Shown here in pieces: positions 47,325 through 58,265 of a stretch of 64,000 nucleotides of DNA. Source of the stretch: Actinomucor elegans. Its lineage: Eukaryota > Mucoromycota > Mucoromycetes > Mucorales > Mucoraceae. The notes beneath the pieces were generated by a model. It ran no database searches. It worked only from the letters and a program-made list of their open reading frames with translations, and had not been told where the DNA came from. Position 1 is the first letter of the stretch; the number at the start of each line of letters is the position of its first letter. Location: the NCBI GenBank assembly GCA_026027325.1, contig JAMSLZ010000008.1, positions 124,001-188,000 on the forward strand. Direction: 5' to 3'. Both the position numbers and the translations under genes were made by a program.

Positions 47325-50300
47325 ATGAGCAAAACCTTAAGTGAAAAAGAACGTTTTCAAGAAGTCTTGAACACACTCAACGAAACGCAACGTGCGTCTG
47401 TACTATCCGATGCTGAAAACTTGCAAATCCTTGCTGGTCCTGGTTCCGGGAAAACAAGAGGTTTATAGCTAAAGACTGTACTATTGACACTCGATTAATC
47501 CTATTTTTTTTTTTTTAGTACTGACATGCCGTGTAGCTTATTTTGTCATAGAAAAAGGAACTCATCCAGGTCATATTATCGTAGTTACTTTTACAAACAA
47601 AGCTGCAAATGAAATGAAGAGTCGCTTAAACTACTTGATCGGTGAAAAAAGGACAGATCTATTACTGATCGGTACTTTTCATACGATCTGCTCTCGTATT
47701 TTACGTCGCCATGGGAATTTGGTGAATTTGGATCCTAATTATACTATTGCTGACACTCAAACCAGGTAATAATAGACTACATTCATGCATACAATATGAA
47801 GCTAATAAAACTTACAGTCAAGACATTATCACTCGCTTAAGAGACCACAAAGCCGTTAATATTGGTCATTTCACGCGGGTTCAGATGAAAGCCGGTAATA
47901 GAATAACATAAATGATTGCAGAGCTGCCCTTGTTAAGTCGCATTTTATGAATAGGCGCTATCTGGGGTATCATCAGTAAAGCCAAGAGTAAAGGAGAAAC
48001 AGCCACAATGTACGCAGCACGGTACGGTTCAGACTTCAAAACAAGAGATATTGCCATCTTGTATACACTATATGAAGAAGAATTAGAGAAACTTAACTTG
48101 GTGGTAAGCGTATGCTTACATGAATATCATAATTTTAACATGTTATTGGAAGGACTTTGACAATTTGCTAATCAAAGCTTGCGAGCTTTTCATGAAAAAG
48201 AGTGACGTATTGTTCAATATCAAAGCAATTCTAGTTGATGAAGTATGTCAGATTATATCCTTTTGTATGCATATATATATATATACATATATTCTGACTG
48301 GCTTGCAATATTTAGTATCAAGATACCAACGTCGTTCAATATGAGCTTATCAAATTGATGATGAAACAAACCAATGACAAGACTGTTACCATTGTAGGAG
48401 GTAGTGGAGATATATATCGATATTAATTGCTCTAATAACACTCTTTATAAGATCCTGATCAGTCGATCTTTGGTTGGAGAAGTGCGGAGCCAAAAAACTT
48501 TACAAAGATGCAAAACGATTATATAGGCACAAGTGCAATCACGATGGAACAGAATTATAGAAGTACTGGCACCATTCTTAAAGCAGCTTTACATGTTATT
48601 ACTCAAGGTAGTTTATCTACACGAATGGTTGACATACAAATAATCATTGATTATGCTAGATAAAACGCGTATTGATAAGGCCCTCTATACAAACAATCCC
48701 GATGGCATTCCTATTTCCTTGGTATCAACTTATAATGAGGAATCTCAAGCTGAATGGGTAGCCAAAGAGATCAGCAAGGTCATGAAATACTCGAAGAATC
48801 TTATCGAATATAAAGACATTGCCGTATTGATGCGTATGAACTTTATCTCTCAACAGTTTGAAAAAGTGTTTAGAAAACACAAGATCCCATTCTCTATTGT
48901 AAGTGAGATAAGTTATATTAGCATGAATGCTGATAAATTATAGGTTGGAGGTGATCGATTCTTTGATCGTGTTGAAATCAAGGACATTCTCAGTTACTTG
49001 CGCTTTGCTTATAACCCAAAAGATTATTTGAGCTTTGGCCGTATCATTAATGTACCTAGAAGAGGCATTGGAGAAGTAAACTTGAACAAGATTATTACAG
49101 CAAATGCAAAAGAAGACATAGATATGTTGGAAACCATAAAGAAAATTGGAGCTGGTACTTCCTCAGTCAGTTTCACCCCTCAAATACGTAGCAAGTTGAA
49201 GGAACTAAGTGTCATTGTGGATGAAGCCAGTGAGATGATTAAAAACAAAGTAAACATACTTCAAACAAGCATTCGTTTTTTTTTTTTTTTTTTTTTTTAC
49301 TCATATCGACCATAGGAAGATGTATCCGATATTATTCATTTCATCGTCACAGCTATCAAATACGAAGACTATTTGAAAGAACATTATTTCGCAGACCATG
49401 TGGCTAGATGGGGAAACATTGGTGAGCTGATATCAGTCGCTAAAAAGCAGCCCACTATCGCTGAAGAAGAAGATTTCCAAATCGATGGGGTTACAAATGT
49501 GAATGAAGAAAATATAATTACAACATTGGGAATCAAAAGAGAACCTGATGACATTGAGGAGATTAATATGGCTGATATTACAGTAATCGAGTAAGCTGAT
49601 GGTCTGGATGATGTTATTTCTGATAATAATATTTATCTTTTTATAGAGCAGAGGAAGATCATGTCGAGCCTCTTGAAGTATCCGATGAGGGCATAATTAG
49701 TAATGACCCTATAGCTGATTTCTTGGAATACTGCTCGCTTTGTTCTAACCAAAAAGAACTCGAAGAAGCAGAAGGCGGTGTAAGCTATTAACATGATCGT
49801 TTATGGTTGAATTTTCAGTTAATTATGTTGTGTTTATTAGAAAGTAACGATTGCCACTTTACACTCTTCTAAAGGCAAGTACGTACTTTTATTCAGTTGT
49901 TCAATTAGCTAATCTTGTATCAATACAGGTCTTGAATGGCCTTGTGTCTTTATTGCTACATGTAACGAAGGCGTTATCCCCTTAGGTCGTGCTGAGGACA
50001 TGGAAGAAGAAGGGTAAAGTATCATTGATGTTTAACTTTACTATTATCGCTAATGTCTTTTATATATATATATATAGTCGCTTACTTTATGTGGGCATGA
50101 CGAGATCGAAATGTAAGTAAAATATCATCCTGTAGAACGAAAATACTGACAATTCTATTGAATAGTCTTGTTGTATTGTATTTCGCCTGAAGAACGTAAT
50201 AGTTGGGGGAATTATTCAGTTGAAACACCCTCGCGCTTTTTAAAGGGTATGGATCGCAGCCTATACAAAAGATATGCTCCCGAGTGGGATAACGAGACGA

Positions 50301-50819
50301 GACGAATGCTTGCTACAACCATTGGAAAGACGCCTCCCCCTGATGATGACACATTGGTAACAAAGAGACCTAAAACCAAAATTTCCAGTCATTCTTCGTC
50401 ACAATCTAGCTTCTCTTCATCGCAGTCTAGCTTCTATTCATCGCAACCCAATTCTCAAAACTCGGATATCGCCATTCAATTTGGTGGCTTTACATCGGCT
50501 TCTCGTATATCATAACGGATTCGCAGCACCTCCACCGAAGAAAGCCAGAAAAGAGACAAGCGTAAATTCATCAAACTTACATGTTGATTCTCCGGCGAGA
50601 AAATCTTCAAATGTACCCATCGTACGCACTGTCTATTCGCCTAAAACGTCGAAGAAAGTAACCACTAAAATTACTGCTACTAAAACTACTAGTGCAATGA
50701 ATCATGTGTCTTCTACAACCAAATCTGAACCAACAGTAAAATCAGAAACAGTAAGCAAGTCTCTACCGACCAGAGTCAAAACAGAAAGTGCTTTTACAGT
50801 CATGAAGACTGAGAAATAG
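47325..50819 (+). CDS. SRS2: Srs2-type UvrD/PcrA DNA helicase
   Basis: Superfamily 1A 3'-5' DNA helicase that strips Rad51 filaments and limits recombination, nuclear. About 950 aa in some 16 short-intron exons. Motifs in order: [10 protein letters not shown], Ia [11 protein letters not shown], Ic [24 protein letters not shown] (split by an intron at 48246), [31 protein letters not shown], then [45 protein letters not shown], and [13 protein letters not shown]. The start at 47325 ([15 protein letters not shown]) precedes NETQRASVL, the Q-motif region. The C-terminal tail is Ser-rich then Pro/Lys-rich ([10 protein letters not shown]) and ends MKTEK. A frame discontinuity near 50505 separates the Ser-rich part from this tail (see findings). 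A canonical PCNA/SUMO-binding tail is not evident. Confidence 0.88.
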
Positions 50820-50934
50820 ATTTGCCAGGATTGCAAATCCATTACATTTGTGAACTGCAATATTGCTCTATAATCACCTATTAAATGTTATTATACTTTC
50901 ATTCATAATATATTTATTGAAATATGCTTGGATG

Positions 50935-53636
50935 TTATATCATTCCAAAACCTTCAGCGTTACTTATACTTGTTAATAGTCTTTCTTTCAATTTTTCTTT
51001 ACTGCTATACTCGCATAAAAGGAGTACGTTGTAACAAGTGTGGGAAGTAGGTAATCTAGTGAAATAAAATGACCTTAGATTACTGTCTAGCATAATTATA
51101 AATGTACATACCTATCCGAGTCTCCGCCGTTCTTTGCAATAACAAACTGTAGCTTACTTAGTCCTCCTATTGGTGCCTAAAAAGGTCTATTAGAATACAG
51201 ACAATAAAAGACTACAGCTTTATACACTTACTCTGTCAGAACCAGTAGCGAAGAAGAGTAGTTTCTTCTTTTCTTCATACGAAAACGAATGTACAATCTC
51301 CCAAAAGTACCTATAGTGTAACGACATCAGCAAAAGCATATACTTATAGATTATACAAAGAAAGATAATTACTTTATAATATCTGAATCTTTTGTCCAGC
51401 CTCCATCGTAAACTGTCGATGTCTCCAACGCGTCAAAGTCAAGATCTGAACTACCACAAATAAGCTGTTCTACCTCTTCAGGTCTAAATATCTAGCTGAC
51501 AGTATAAATATGCTATAGTAGTGCGTATATATTATCTTGCTTTTACCTTGATAGCGCTATCCTGACAGACTAATTGAAACCCTTCTTTGAATGCATTAAA
51601 CTGCTTTTCTATTGAATGTGTCAATACAAACTGACAGTACAAATCAACAAACTCGGCACGGTTTTCATTCGTGAGTTGGGTTTTCGATCCAGATGGTTTC
51701 AAGTCGCAGGTATATACATGGCCAAACGACTGAATATCTACTTGAAATGACCGGTCATATTCTGACTCTATATCACCATCAAAGGTTAACAGCTGCTCCA
51801 GTCCTTTACCGAGGCTCTAAAGTTTAAAGCGGCATGTTAATATTATCCATTGGATGTATTATCAAACATTACCGGGTCTAATTGCTTCAAATCTGTCAAA
51901 CCAACTTCAACATCCATGATCTTCTTGTATAAAGCGAGTGGGAAATGCAGATCGAGTATAACGCTATTATAAACAGCTAGTCCCAGAAGCAATCCTACCA
52001 GTTTGTACTCGCGTATATTGATATCGTCTAGTACGGGATTAGGGGTAAACCAGCATAGTCTTGATTCTTCGTTGAATGTGAACATGCCATATTTGGAGTC
52101 AAAGATTTCTCTTACAATAAGCTGAAAGAACTCCTTTTGCACACCACCTTCATCAACACCTTCTTCTCCCAAGAATTGGACACGAAGCTGCTTTTTAAGA
52201 TCGTGAATGGATTTCTCTTCCAGCTATATATTGCTTCAGTGGGTGTTTTCAATTTGTATTTTTATTTTATTTATTTACCTGAAGAAGGGTATCAGATATG
52301 ATGTGATCTCGACGAATTTCAAGCACTAAATATGGACTGTTGACGCCTATGTTTTTACAAACTACTTATTATAATGACATAGATACATTGACCTAGTAAA
52401 ATACCTTGAAACAAGGCTCGAAAGAAAGCATCTTGAAGTTCATGTCGCATCTGAAACACGCTCTCTACTTTGAGCACGTCAGCTTTGACAGCCGGGTTTA
52501 ACATAAAGGGATAATCGCAAAAGGAGAACCTATCATCCAACCAAGGTTCAGTATCTTTTGAGGACTGTAGGCTATTCGTTTTACCCTTTCTTGTCCTTAA
52601 AGTTAGGAAAATCTTCTTTGATTTCCAGCTGATCATTTACTGTATCGTTATAGAAATCGGTATAGGGTATATATTTATTTTTTTCATTGAACCTGTCTGT
52701 CCAACCAAACTTGAATTAAAACCATATATATACATACATCTTTTTCTATACTTACATAAAACAGCAATGCATTTTGTTGCATCTATGACAGCTGGATCAG
52801 AATTTGGACTAAATCCGCTTGAACCTTGAGCTGGTGAAGGTGATCGAGAAAGCAATCGTTTGCATACAAACTGCTGCAGCAAATCCAGCAATGACTTAAA
52901 TTGAGATATATAATGCTCTTTGGTAACGTCTACCTCCATTGTATCATTGCTTCCATTCTGCACAATTGGTTCTACAAGATACTGGCATACTAGATCTTGG
53001 TGTTCGTTGTCTAATATCGCCATTACCTCGCATAATTCTGTCAGTAGACCACTATCTTGATCATTGATAAAGACAGGACACTAGTTTGAACCAAAGTTTA
53101 GGTATACATTGTTAAAGACAGGTAACCGAATGTACCTGAAACAAAGTAATCATGATATTGATGTAGCTTTCAACACAATAATCCTTTTTGTTTCGAACTA
53201 TAGAATGGAGTAGTCTTTTCGATCTTTCAGTTATGGTGGTAATCAAAAGGGGTGGACACTAAACCAATCAACCGCGTAAGTTTGGGCTTAACGCATCCAT
53301 CTTTTACTATACCTCGAGTAATAAACCAAAGGTTTCTTTGGCTTGCGCTTTATCAATAGGACATTGCTGCTTTAACACGCTTGAACTCTAACAACGCTTA
53401 GTTTAAACATACAGACTTGTAAAAGTCAACTTACTTGTATAAAGCTCGCACCTAGATACTCTACGTGACTAAACACGTTGGCCAGTTTCTCTGCCAATTT
53501 TGTCCACTCGCCTAAAAGCTCGGCTTCTAGCTTTAATGTTTTAATAATGCTGAGATCAATGTATTCTACTCATGACATGAAGAAGGTTAGATCTTGATCA
53601 TTTCTTTTTTCTAAAATGCTTGTACCATCTGCCATT
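50935..53636 (-). CDS. HECT-domain E3 ubiquitin ligase (UBE3A/HECTD2-like)
   Basis: Catalytic ubiquitin-protein ligase accepting ubiquitin on a Cys. At least eleven exons, about 750 aa. The start at 53636 gives a 10-nt first exon (ATGGCAGATG), and a ~60-nt intron with a GATCTAAC branch site leads to [21 protein letters not shown]. The N-terminal half is helical and not otherwise recognisable; the UBE3A N-terminal zinc finger is not seen. The HECT N-lobe begins [19 protein letters not shown] and has [16 protein letters not shown]. The catalytic Cys lies in [14 protein letters not shown] (Cys codon 51034-51036, joined across an intron). The protein ends SNAEGFGMI. The GVDxGGVxKEFFQ pattern is that of UBE3A/HECTD2 ligases rather than NEDD4 or HERC; targets are unknown. 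Confidence 0.88.
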
Positions 53637-54196
53637 TCCATTATATAAACGCAGTAAACTGAACTGGCAAGCTTTCTGTCAATGCGCTGGCGTTCTTGTA
53701 TCCCAAACGCCTAAACCCTCGTCTTTAAAGTGGCGTTTCAAATAGTATAGCTATGATTGGCTATTGAGAATTAAAGGAGTTTACTCGGTAGCGAATAAAA
53801 AACCTTGTATGATTAATGCTCGAGGGTGGAGAATAAAATAGAAGAGCCAGTTCAAATCACGAAATCATTCAGTATCTCGCTTTGGCGCGTCTTTTATACA
53901 ATGAAAGTACCTCAAACAAGTAGAGTACACTTGGCAAAGGATTAAATACAATTTTATTGAGCATAGAAGTGTGAAGAACTAGACAGATTTTATAATGCAA
54001 TATTGAGAAACATAAAGGATTTCGATTTTTGGTTCTGAACTACGTATCCTACGAGAAACATTAAAACCCCACGTACAGTCTAACTCATAATAAATACGTA
54101 TGTCGCAAACAAAATTTTCCTTTCCCTTTTACCCTTTACAAAAAGTTTTCAGTTAATTCCAATCTACACGCGTTCCGATTCCAATTTTTTTTAATA
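53637..54196. promoter_or_regulatory. Shared upstream region of HECT ligase and EDC3
   Basis: 560 nt between two divergently transcribed start codons. A CCAAT-type element (ATTGG on plus, CCAAT on minus) lies at about 53757-53761. T- and A-rich tracts occur near 54184-54192. It probably acts as a bidirectional promoter; no TATA box is clear. Confidence 0.4.
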
Positions 54197-56543
54197 ATGG
54201 ATAAATACCACGGAGTCTATGTCAAGATTGCGCTCGCCAATAATGATATTGTTAAAGGATATATTCATGGAAAAGATCAGCAAGGAAATCTGATTTTACA
54301 AGATTGTAGGTTGTTTGAGAATCTCCAATACGCGCTGTTAACCAATTATATCCTGTAGGCACTATTGAACATGCAAATGGATACGCTTCCAAACAAGACA
54401 TGTTACCTATTGCCACTACCAATATTAAAGATTTAGAAGTGCTTGATATGAACAAAGCCAAACATGCACATACCACTAATGCTAGTAATACTACTACTGC
54501 TGTAGCAAGTAGTCCTACTAACCACATTCAACAACCACAACAGCCGCAACAAAATCAGCATCAATTTCAGCAGTTGCAACAACACCACCAAATGCAGCAG
54601 CAAATGCACTTACAGCACCAGTTCCATCAACAACATGCAATGCACTTTTTACATAATCAGCAGCAGGCTTCACCTCATTTGCCTCATAATACAGGAATGC
54701 ATATGGACCCTGCTATATTATTTCATCAACAGAATAGTCCTGTTCTACACAGAGACCCTGCCATTATTTCAAGCCATTCACCCTACGAGCCCAAAATAGC
54801 TAATACCAGTTCCCCTGCTACATCGATAAATACTATTGATCCTGCCATATTGTTCACCACTCAACATGGACCCTCTCATATGTCGCCTGAACCTCAGCAA
54901 CAGCAACAACGACAGCAACAACAACAGCAGCAGCCTAATCTTGTTCAGCAAATGTTTCAGAATCAACAGCAACATCAACAACAGGTACAGCAGCAGGCAC
55001 AGCATCAACAGGTACAACAACAACAACAACAACAACAACAGGTACAACAGCAACAGGCACAGCAACAGCCTGGCTTCAAAGCTCTTGATCCGTCCATGTT
55101 ATTTAAACAGCAAAACAATGAACAAGCTCAAAAGACGACTGAAACACAAAACAAAGTGCCTTTCCAAGATCCTGCTATTATTAGTGTAGGTTGCATCTAA
55201 AGATTAATTATCCAGGTTGATTAATGTATTTATTTAACAGGTCTCCAGCACACCTGAAGTAAGCCCTAGACCCAAAAAACCACTATTTGGTGGTAAAAAA
55301 GCCAACAAGCCGATCAAGGAAGTAGTTGTATTTGAAGACTATTCTGATTTCGAAAAGGGTAAAGGTGCCATTGTCAAGAAAACCAGTGCAAAGAAGCAAG
55401 ATCAAAGTAGTTGCGCTTCTACACCAAAAAAACAGCAGCCCAAGGCTGTCAAAACGACTACTCCCACTACCAGCACTACTGCTAAAGAAAAGCAGCCTCT
55501 TGCGAATAAGATGCAATCGCTTACTCTCGAAGAAAGTAAGCCTGTCAAAAGTCAAATGCATCAACCTGTCGAGATACTATCCAAGCCTCAATCAAAGCCA
55601 ACTACTAACGGCAATATTCCTGCTTCGCTTATCCCTCCTAGAGTTAGAAGAAGCGCCAACTCGACTCCTAAAATTCAACAACAGCCATCGCCAAGCAAAA
55701 CAGCCACAGAAGCACCTCGTATTTTGACAGTTTCTAGTGGTATTCAGATTCCTACTGTGAATGCGAATCAAATGGAAACAGCCAAGCTGATTGGTAGAGA
55801 AACCGGTTTAACTCAAAGTCAATTAGTGGAAAACGGTGCTTTTGGTATTAGTATGATGGTTCTCAAGGCTATTGGAGGTCATCGCCGTATTCAACCTGAT
55901 AACCATAATGCTGCTCCTGTAGTAGTTATCTTGGTTGGTCCTACTGCGATTGGAGAGTCTGGTATTGCAGCTGCCCGTCATTTGGCTAACCGTGGATGTC
56001 AAGTTATTATTGGTATGACTGAGGACACTTACTGTGGTGCCACTGTAGAGCAGTACAAGGCTCTTGCCAAATTCTCTGGTGCTCGTATTGTATATTCCAT
56101 TGATGGTAATAATTAAATTAATTTTTTTAAAAAAAAAATATATCTCGGTACTAACTTTAGATATAGAACTTCCTGATCAGTATACTACACCTGTAGATAT
56201 CATTGTCGATGCTTTGCTGGGATCTGATATGCTCAAGATTACCAACGCTGTTAAACAACAAATGAACTGGGCTAATAATAACAAAGCACCTGTACTTAGT
56301 ATTGAATTCCCTAGTGGTGTTAACCCCAACGATGGTAGTCTAAATGACAAGGACAGCTACATCCGTCCCAAGTGGACTTTATGTCTCGGAGCGCCTTATA
56401 CGGGCTGCACTTCGCGTGCTATTACAGGTGAACTCTTTTTGGCTGATTCAGGTTTACCTTTCCTTTGTTTTGAACAAAGTGTTGGTAATTTCCATATTCC
56501 TTGGGGAAGTGATTTCGTTTTAGCTTTAGAGTATGCCTCATAA
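54197..56543 (+). CDS. EDC3: Enhancer of mRNA decapping EDC3
   Basis: Cytoplasmic P-body scaffold that activates Dcp1-Dcp2 and binds Dhh1. 727 aa in four exons that sum in frame: 54197-54305, 54359-55185, 55241-56105 and 56161-56543. Order: N-terminal LSm-like domain (MDKYHGVYVKIALANNDIVKGYIHGKD..., about 1-70), a long Gln/His-rich linker (about 85-310) containing five copies of a D-P-A-I-L/I-like motif, a Lys/Pro/Ser-rich segment holding VVFEDYSDFEKGKG (a weak FDF-like candidate, about 340-355), and a C-terminal YjeF_N/Rossmann domain (about 475-727) with VVVILVGPTAIGESGIAAARHLANRG and VDIIVDALLGSDM. The linker is expected to drive condensation. The stop is 13 nt from the convergent gene's stop. 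Confidence 0.93.
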
Positions 56544-56556
56544 TAGTAGGAGAAGT

Positions 56557-57280
56557 TTATTCAATGGTTTGAATCCAAGTGTTATCTGATAAAGTTAACA
56601 ATTCATCTGCAATCAATAAAAGGAACTTGTTTGTTTCTTGACGCGTATGCTTTGATCTTAAAGGTCTTGATAGTGCTTCCTGCTCATCATAGAAATCATC
56701 CATACAAAAGAGATTCATGATGATAGAAGATGAAGGTTGATGTCTGTTGGTTCGAATACGTACATTCTAATCGTTGTCTGTTAGTTTATAACGCTATAAA
56801 GCATCATTTACGACTTACTCGAGCAGATTGCTCCTCTTCCAACAAATTTCGGGTTCTTCTTCTTCCAGTCATTGTAATATGTTCAGTGTCCAAAATCTCT
56901 TTATCAGTATCATCAAAGACTACTTGTTCAAATTGATTGATCTGTGATTTTGGGTCAAACTCTTCCCAGATAGCGTCCCAAACGTGTGATACTGGTATAT
57001 TCACTCTGATTTTGCATAGAATTGGAATATCTTCTTGCTCTTCTGTTTTGGTAGGCGAAGTGTTTTTGATTGGCGACAAATAGTGCAAGATCTTGTTTCT
57101 TGGAGCGTCTTGATGGTGCTTTACTGATAACTTGGACTTTGTCTTTTGTAATGAGTCGTATATAGGTTGAGGTGCTTGGATTGCAAACGATTTAGAAGCA
57201 TCTATTGCTTTGGCATTTTCAGGGACATGTTTACTGGATCTCGACTTCCTTGTATTAAAGTAGGAATTGAGAGTCGACAT
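56557..57280 (-). CDS. Hypothetical protein with PIP-box-like N-terminus
   Basis: 223 aa, two exons in frame: 56819-57280 and 56557-56766, intron 52 nt. I do not recognise the family. The extreme N-terminus STLNSYFNTRKSRSSK resembles a degenerate PCNA-interacting (PIP) box (hydrophobic-x-x-aromatic-aromatic followed by basic residues) but lacks the leading Gln. A basic, Ser/Lys-rich, probably disordered region follows to about residue 85. Then comes a possibly folded segment, ILCKIRVNIPVSHVWDAIWE and INQFEQVVFDDTDKEI. The C-terminal 70 residues include MNLFCMDDFYDEQEAL and a hydrophobic helix (FLLLIADELLTL). A nuclear, replication- or repair-linked role is a guess from the PIP-like motif. It is convergent with EDC3 (13 nt between stops). 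Confidence 0.65.
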
Positions 57281-58265
57281 ATGGGCTATATTACAAAAAA
57301 AAAAAAAAGAAAAGAAAAAGAAAAAGACGCCAAAGTGACGCGCTTGTCCAGTTGAAGCGCGTAAATTCAGAATTGGGAAATCCTCCTGGGTTGACCTCCC
57401 TTTGCTCGGTTTTTGAAAACTTTGGCTGAACCTTTTGATTATAAGCTTTTCACTTATGATTCACAACTTATACTCCCAGACAATTATACGTATTGCAACA
57501 TATTTATATGTATTTTTTTTAGAATTTTATATATATATATATAGGAAATTTGAAATAGGATTACACTAAAACAAAAGTTTGGCGTAAATGCAGAATGATT
57601 CTAGCATTATTTAAAACACAACTCAATTATGTACAACTGTCACTACTACAATTTGTGCGTACCTAAATATTTTTTATTGTTACTCAGAAAGCAGATTAAA
57701 GTATCTAAAGAATGGAAAAGGATGATAGCTGTTATGTATCTTCGCCAGCCCAATCAATATTCACAAAAAACTGCATTATTAATTTTGATACCATCGACAT
57801 CTAATCAAGTATTTTCTGGAAAAATCAACCTTTCGTGTTTGATCCTTTATAGGCTCAGATTTCCAGAATTTAATTGCATACTTCATTTGGATGCTTTACT
57901 TTTAAAGTATATAAAGCAATTGAGGTAGAGCTGTAAAATCAGAAAAATAAAAATAAAAATTCGTACTTATCGAAACACTGCAATACTTTATCATGCATTT
58001 TAGTATCATTTATACTTCATTAGATATGTATCTACAATTCATATAGACTTTACTACTATATGCTTATATTGACTTTTTAAGTACTAAACAGCTGCATTAA
58101 AGTAAGTTGAAAAAATCTGTGGAACTCAAGAAGGAACATTTTCATTCTCTCTAGAGTAAATTACCGCTAGCCAATCAAATGACGCCCGATTCGAGTCCTC
58201 TGAACGCGAGCATTTGACTGAATCTTATACCTTCCTTTATCTTATTGCTTTGCTCATATAATAGC
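57281..58265. other. Divergent intergenic region upstream of VPS18
   Basis: About 985 nt. It contains an A-rich tract next to the hypothetical gene's start (about 57294-57326), a TA tract (57528-57542) and a CCAAT element (TAGCCAATCAA) at about 58169-58179, some 90 nt upstream of the VPS18 ATG. A 99-codon open frame at 57629-57928 has no recognisable features and was not called. Confidence 0.5.

Noticed and set aside
54778..55065. 95-codon Leu-rich minus-strand frame
   Set aside because: Antisense reading of the CAG/CAA-rich EDC3 linker.
57629..57928. 99-codon plus-strand frame in the VPS18 upstream region
   Set aside because: No conserved motif, no splice-linked extension and base use like the surrounding intergenic DNA.
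58180..58205. tRNA B-box-like string (CGATTCGAGTCC)
   Set aside because: No A box 30-60 nt upstream and no acceptor stem; it is in the VPS18 promoter near a CCAAT element.
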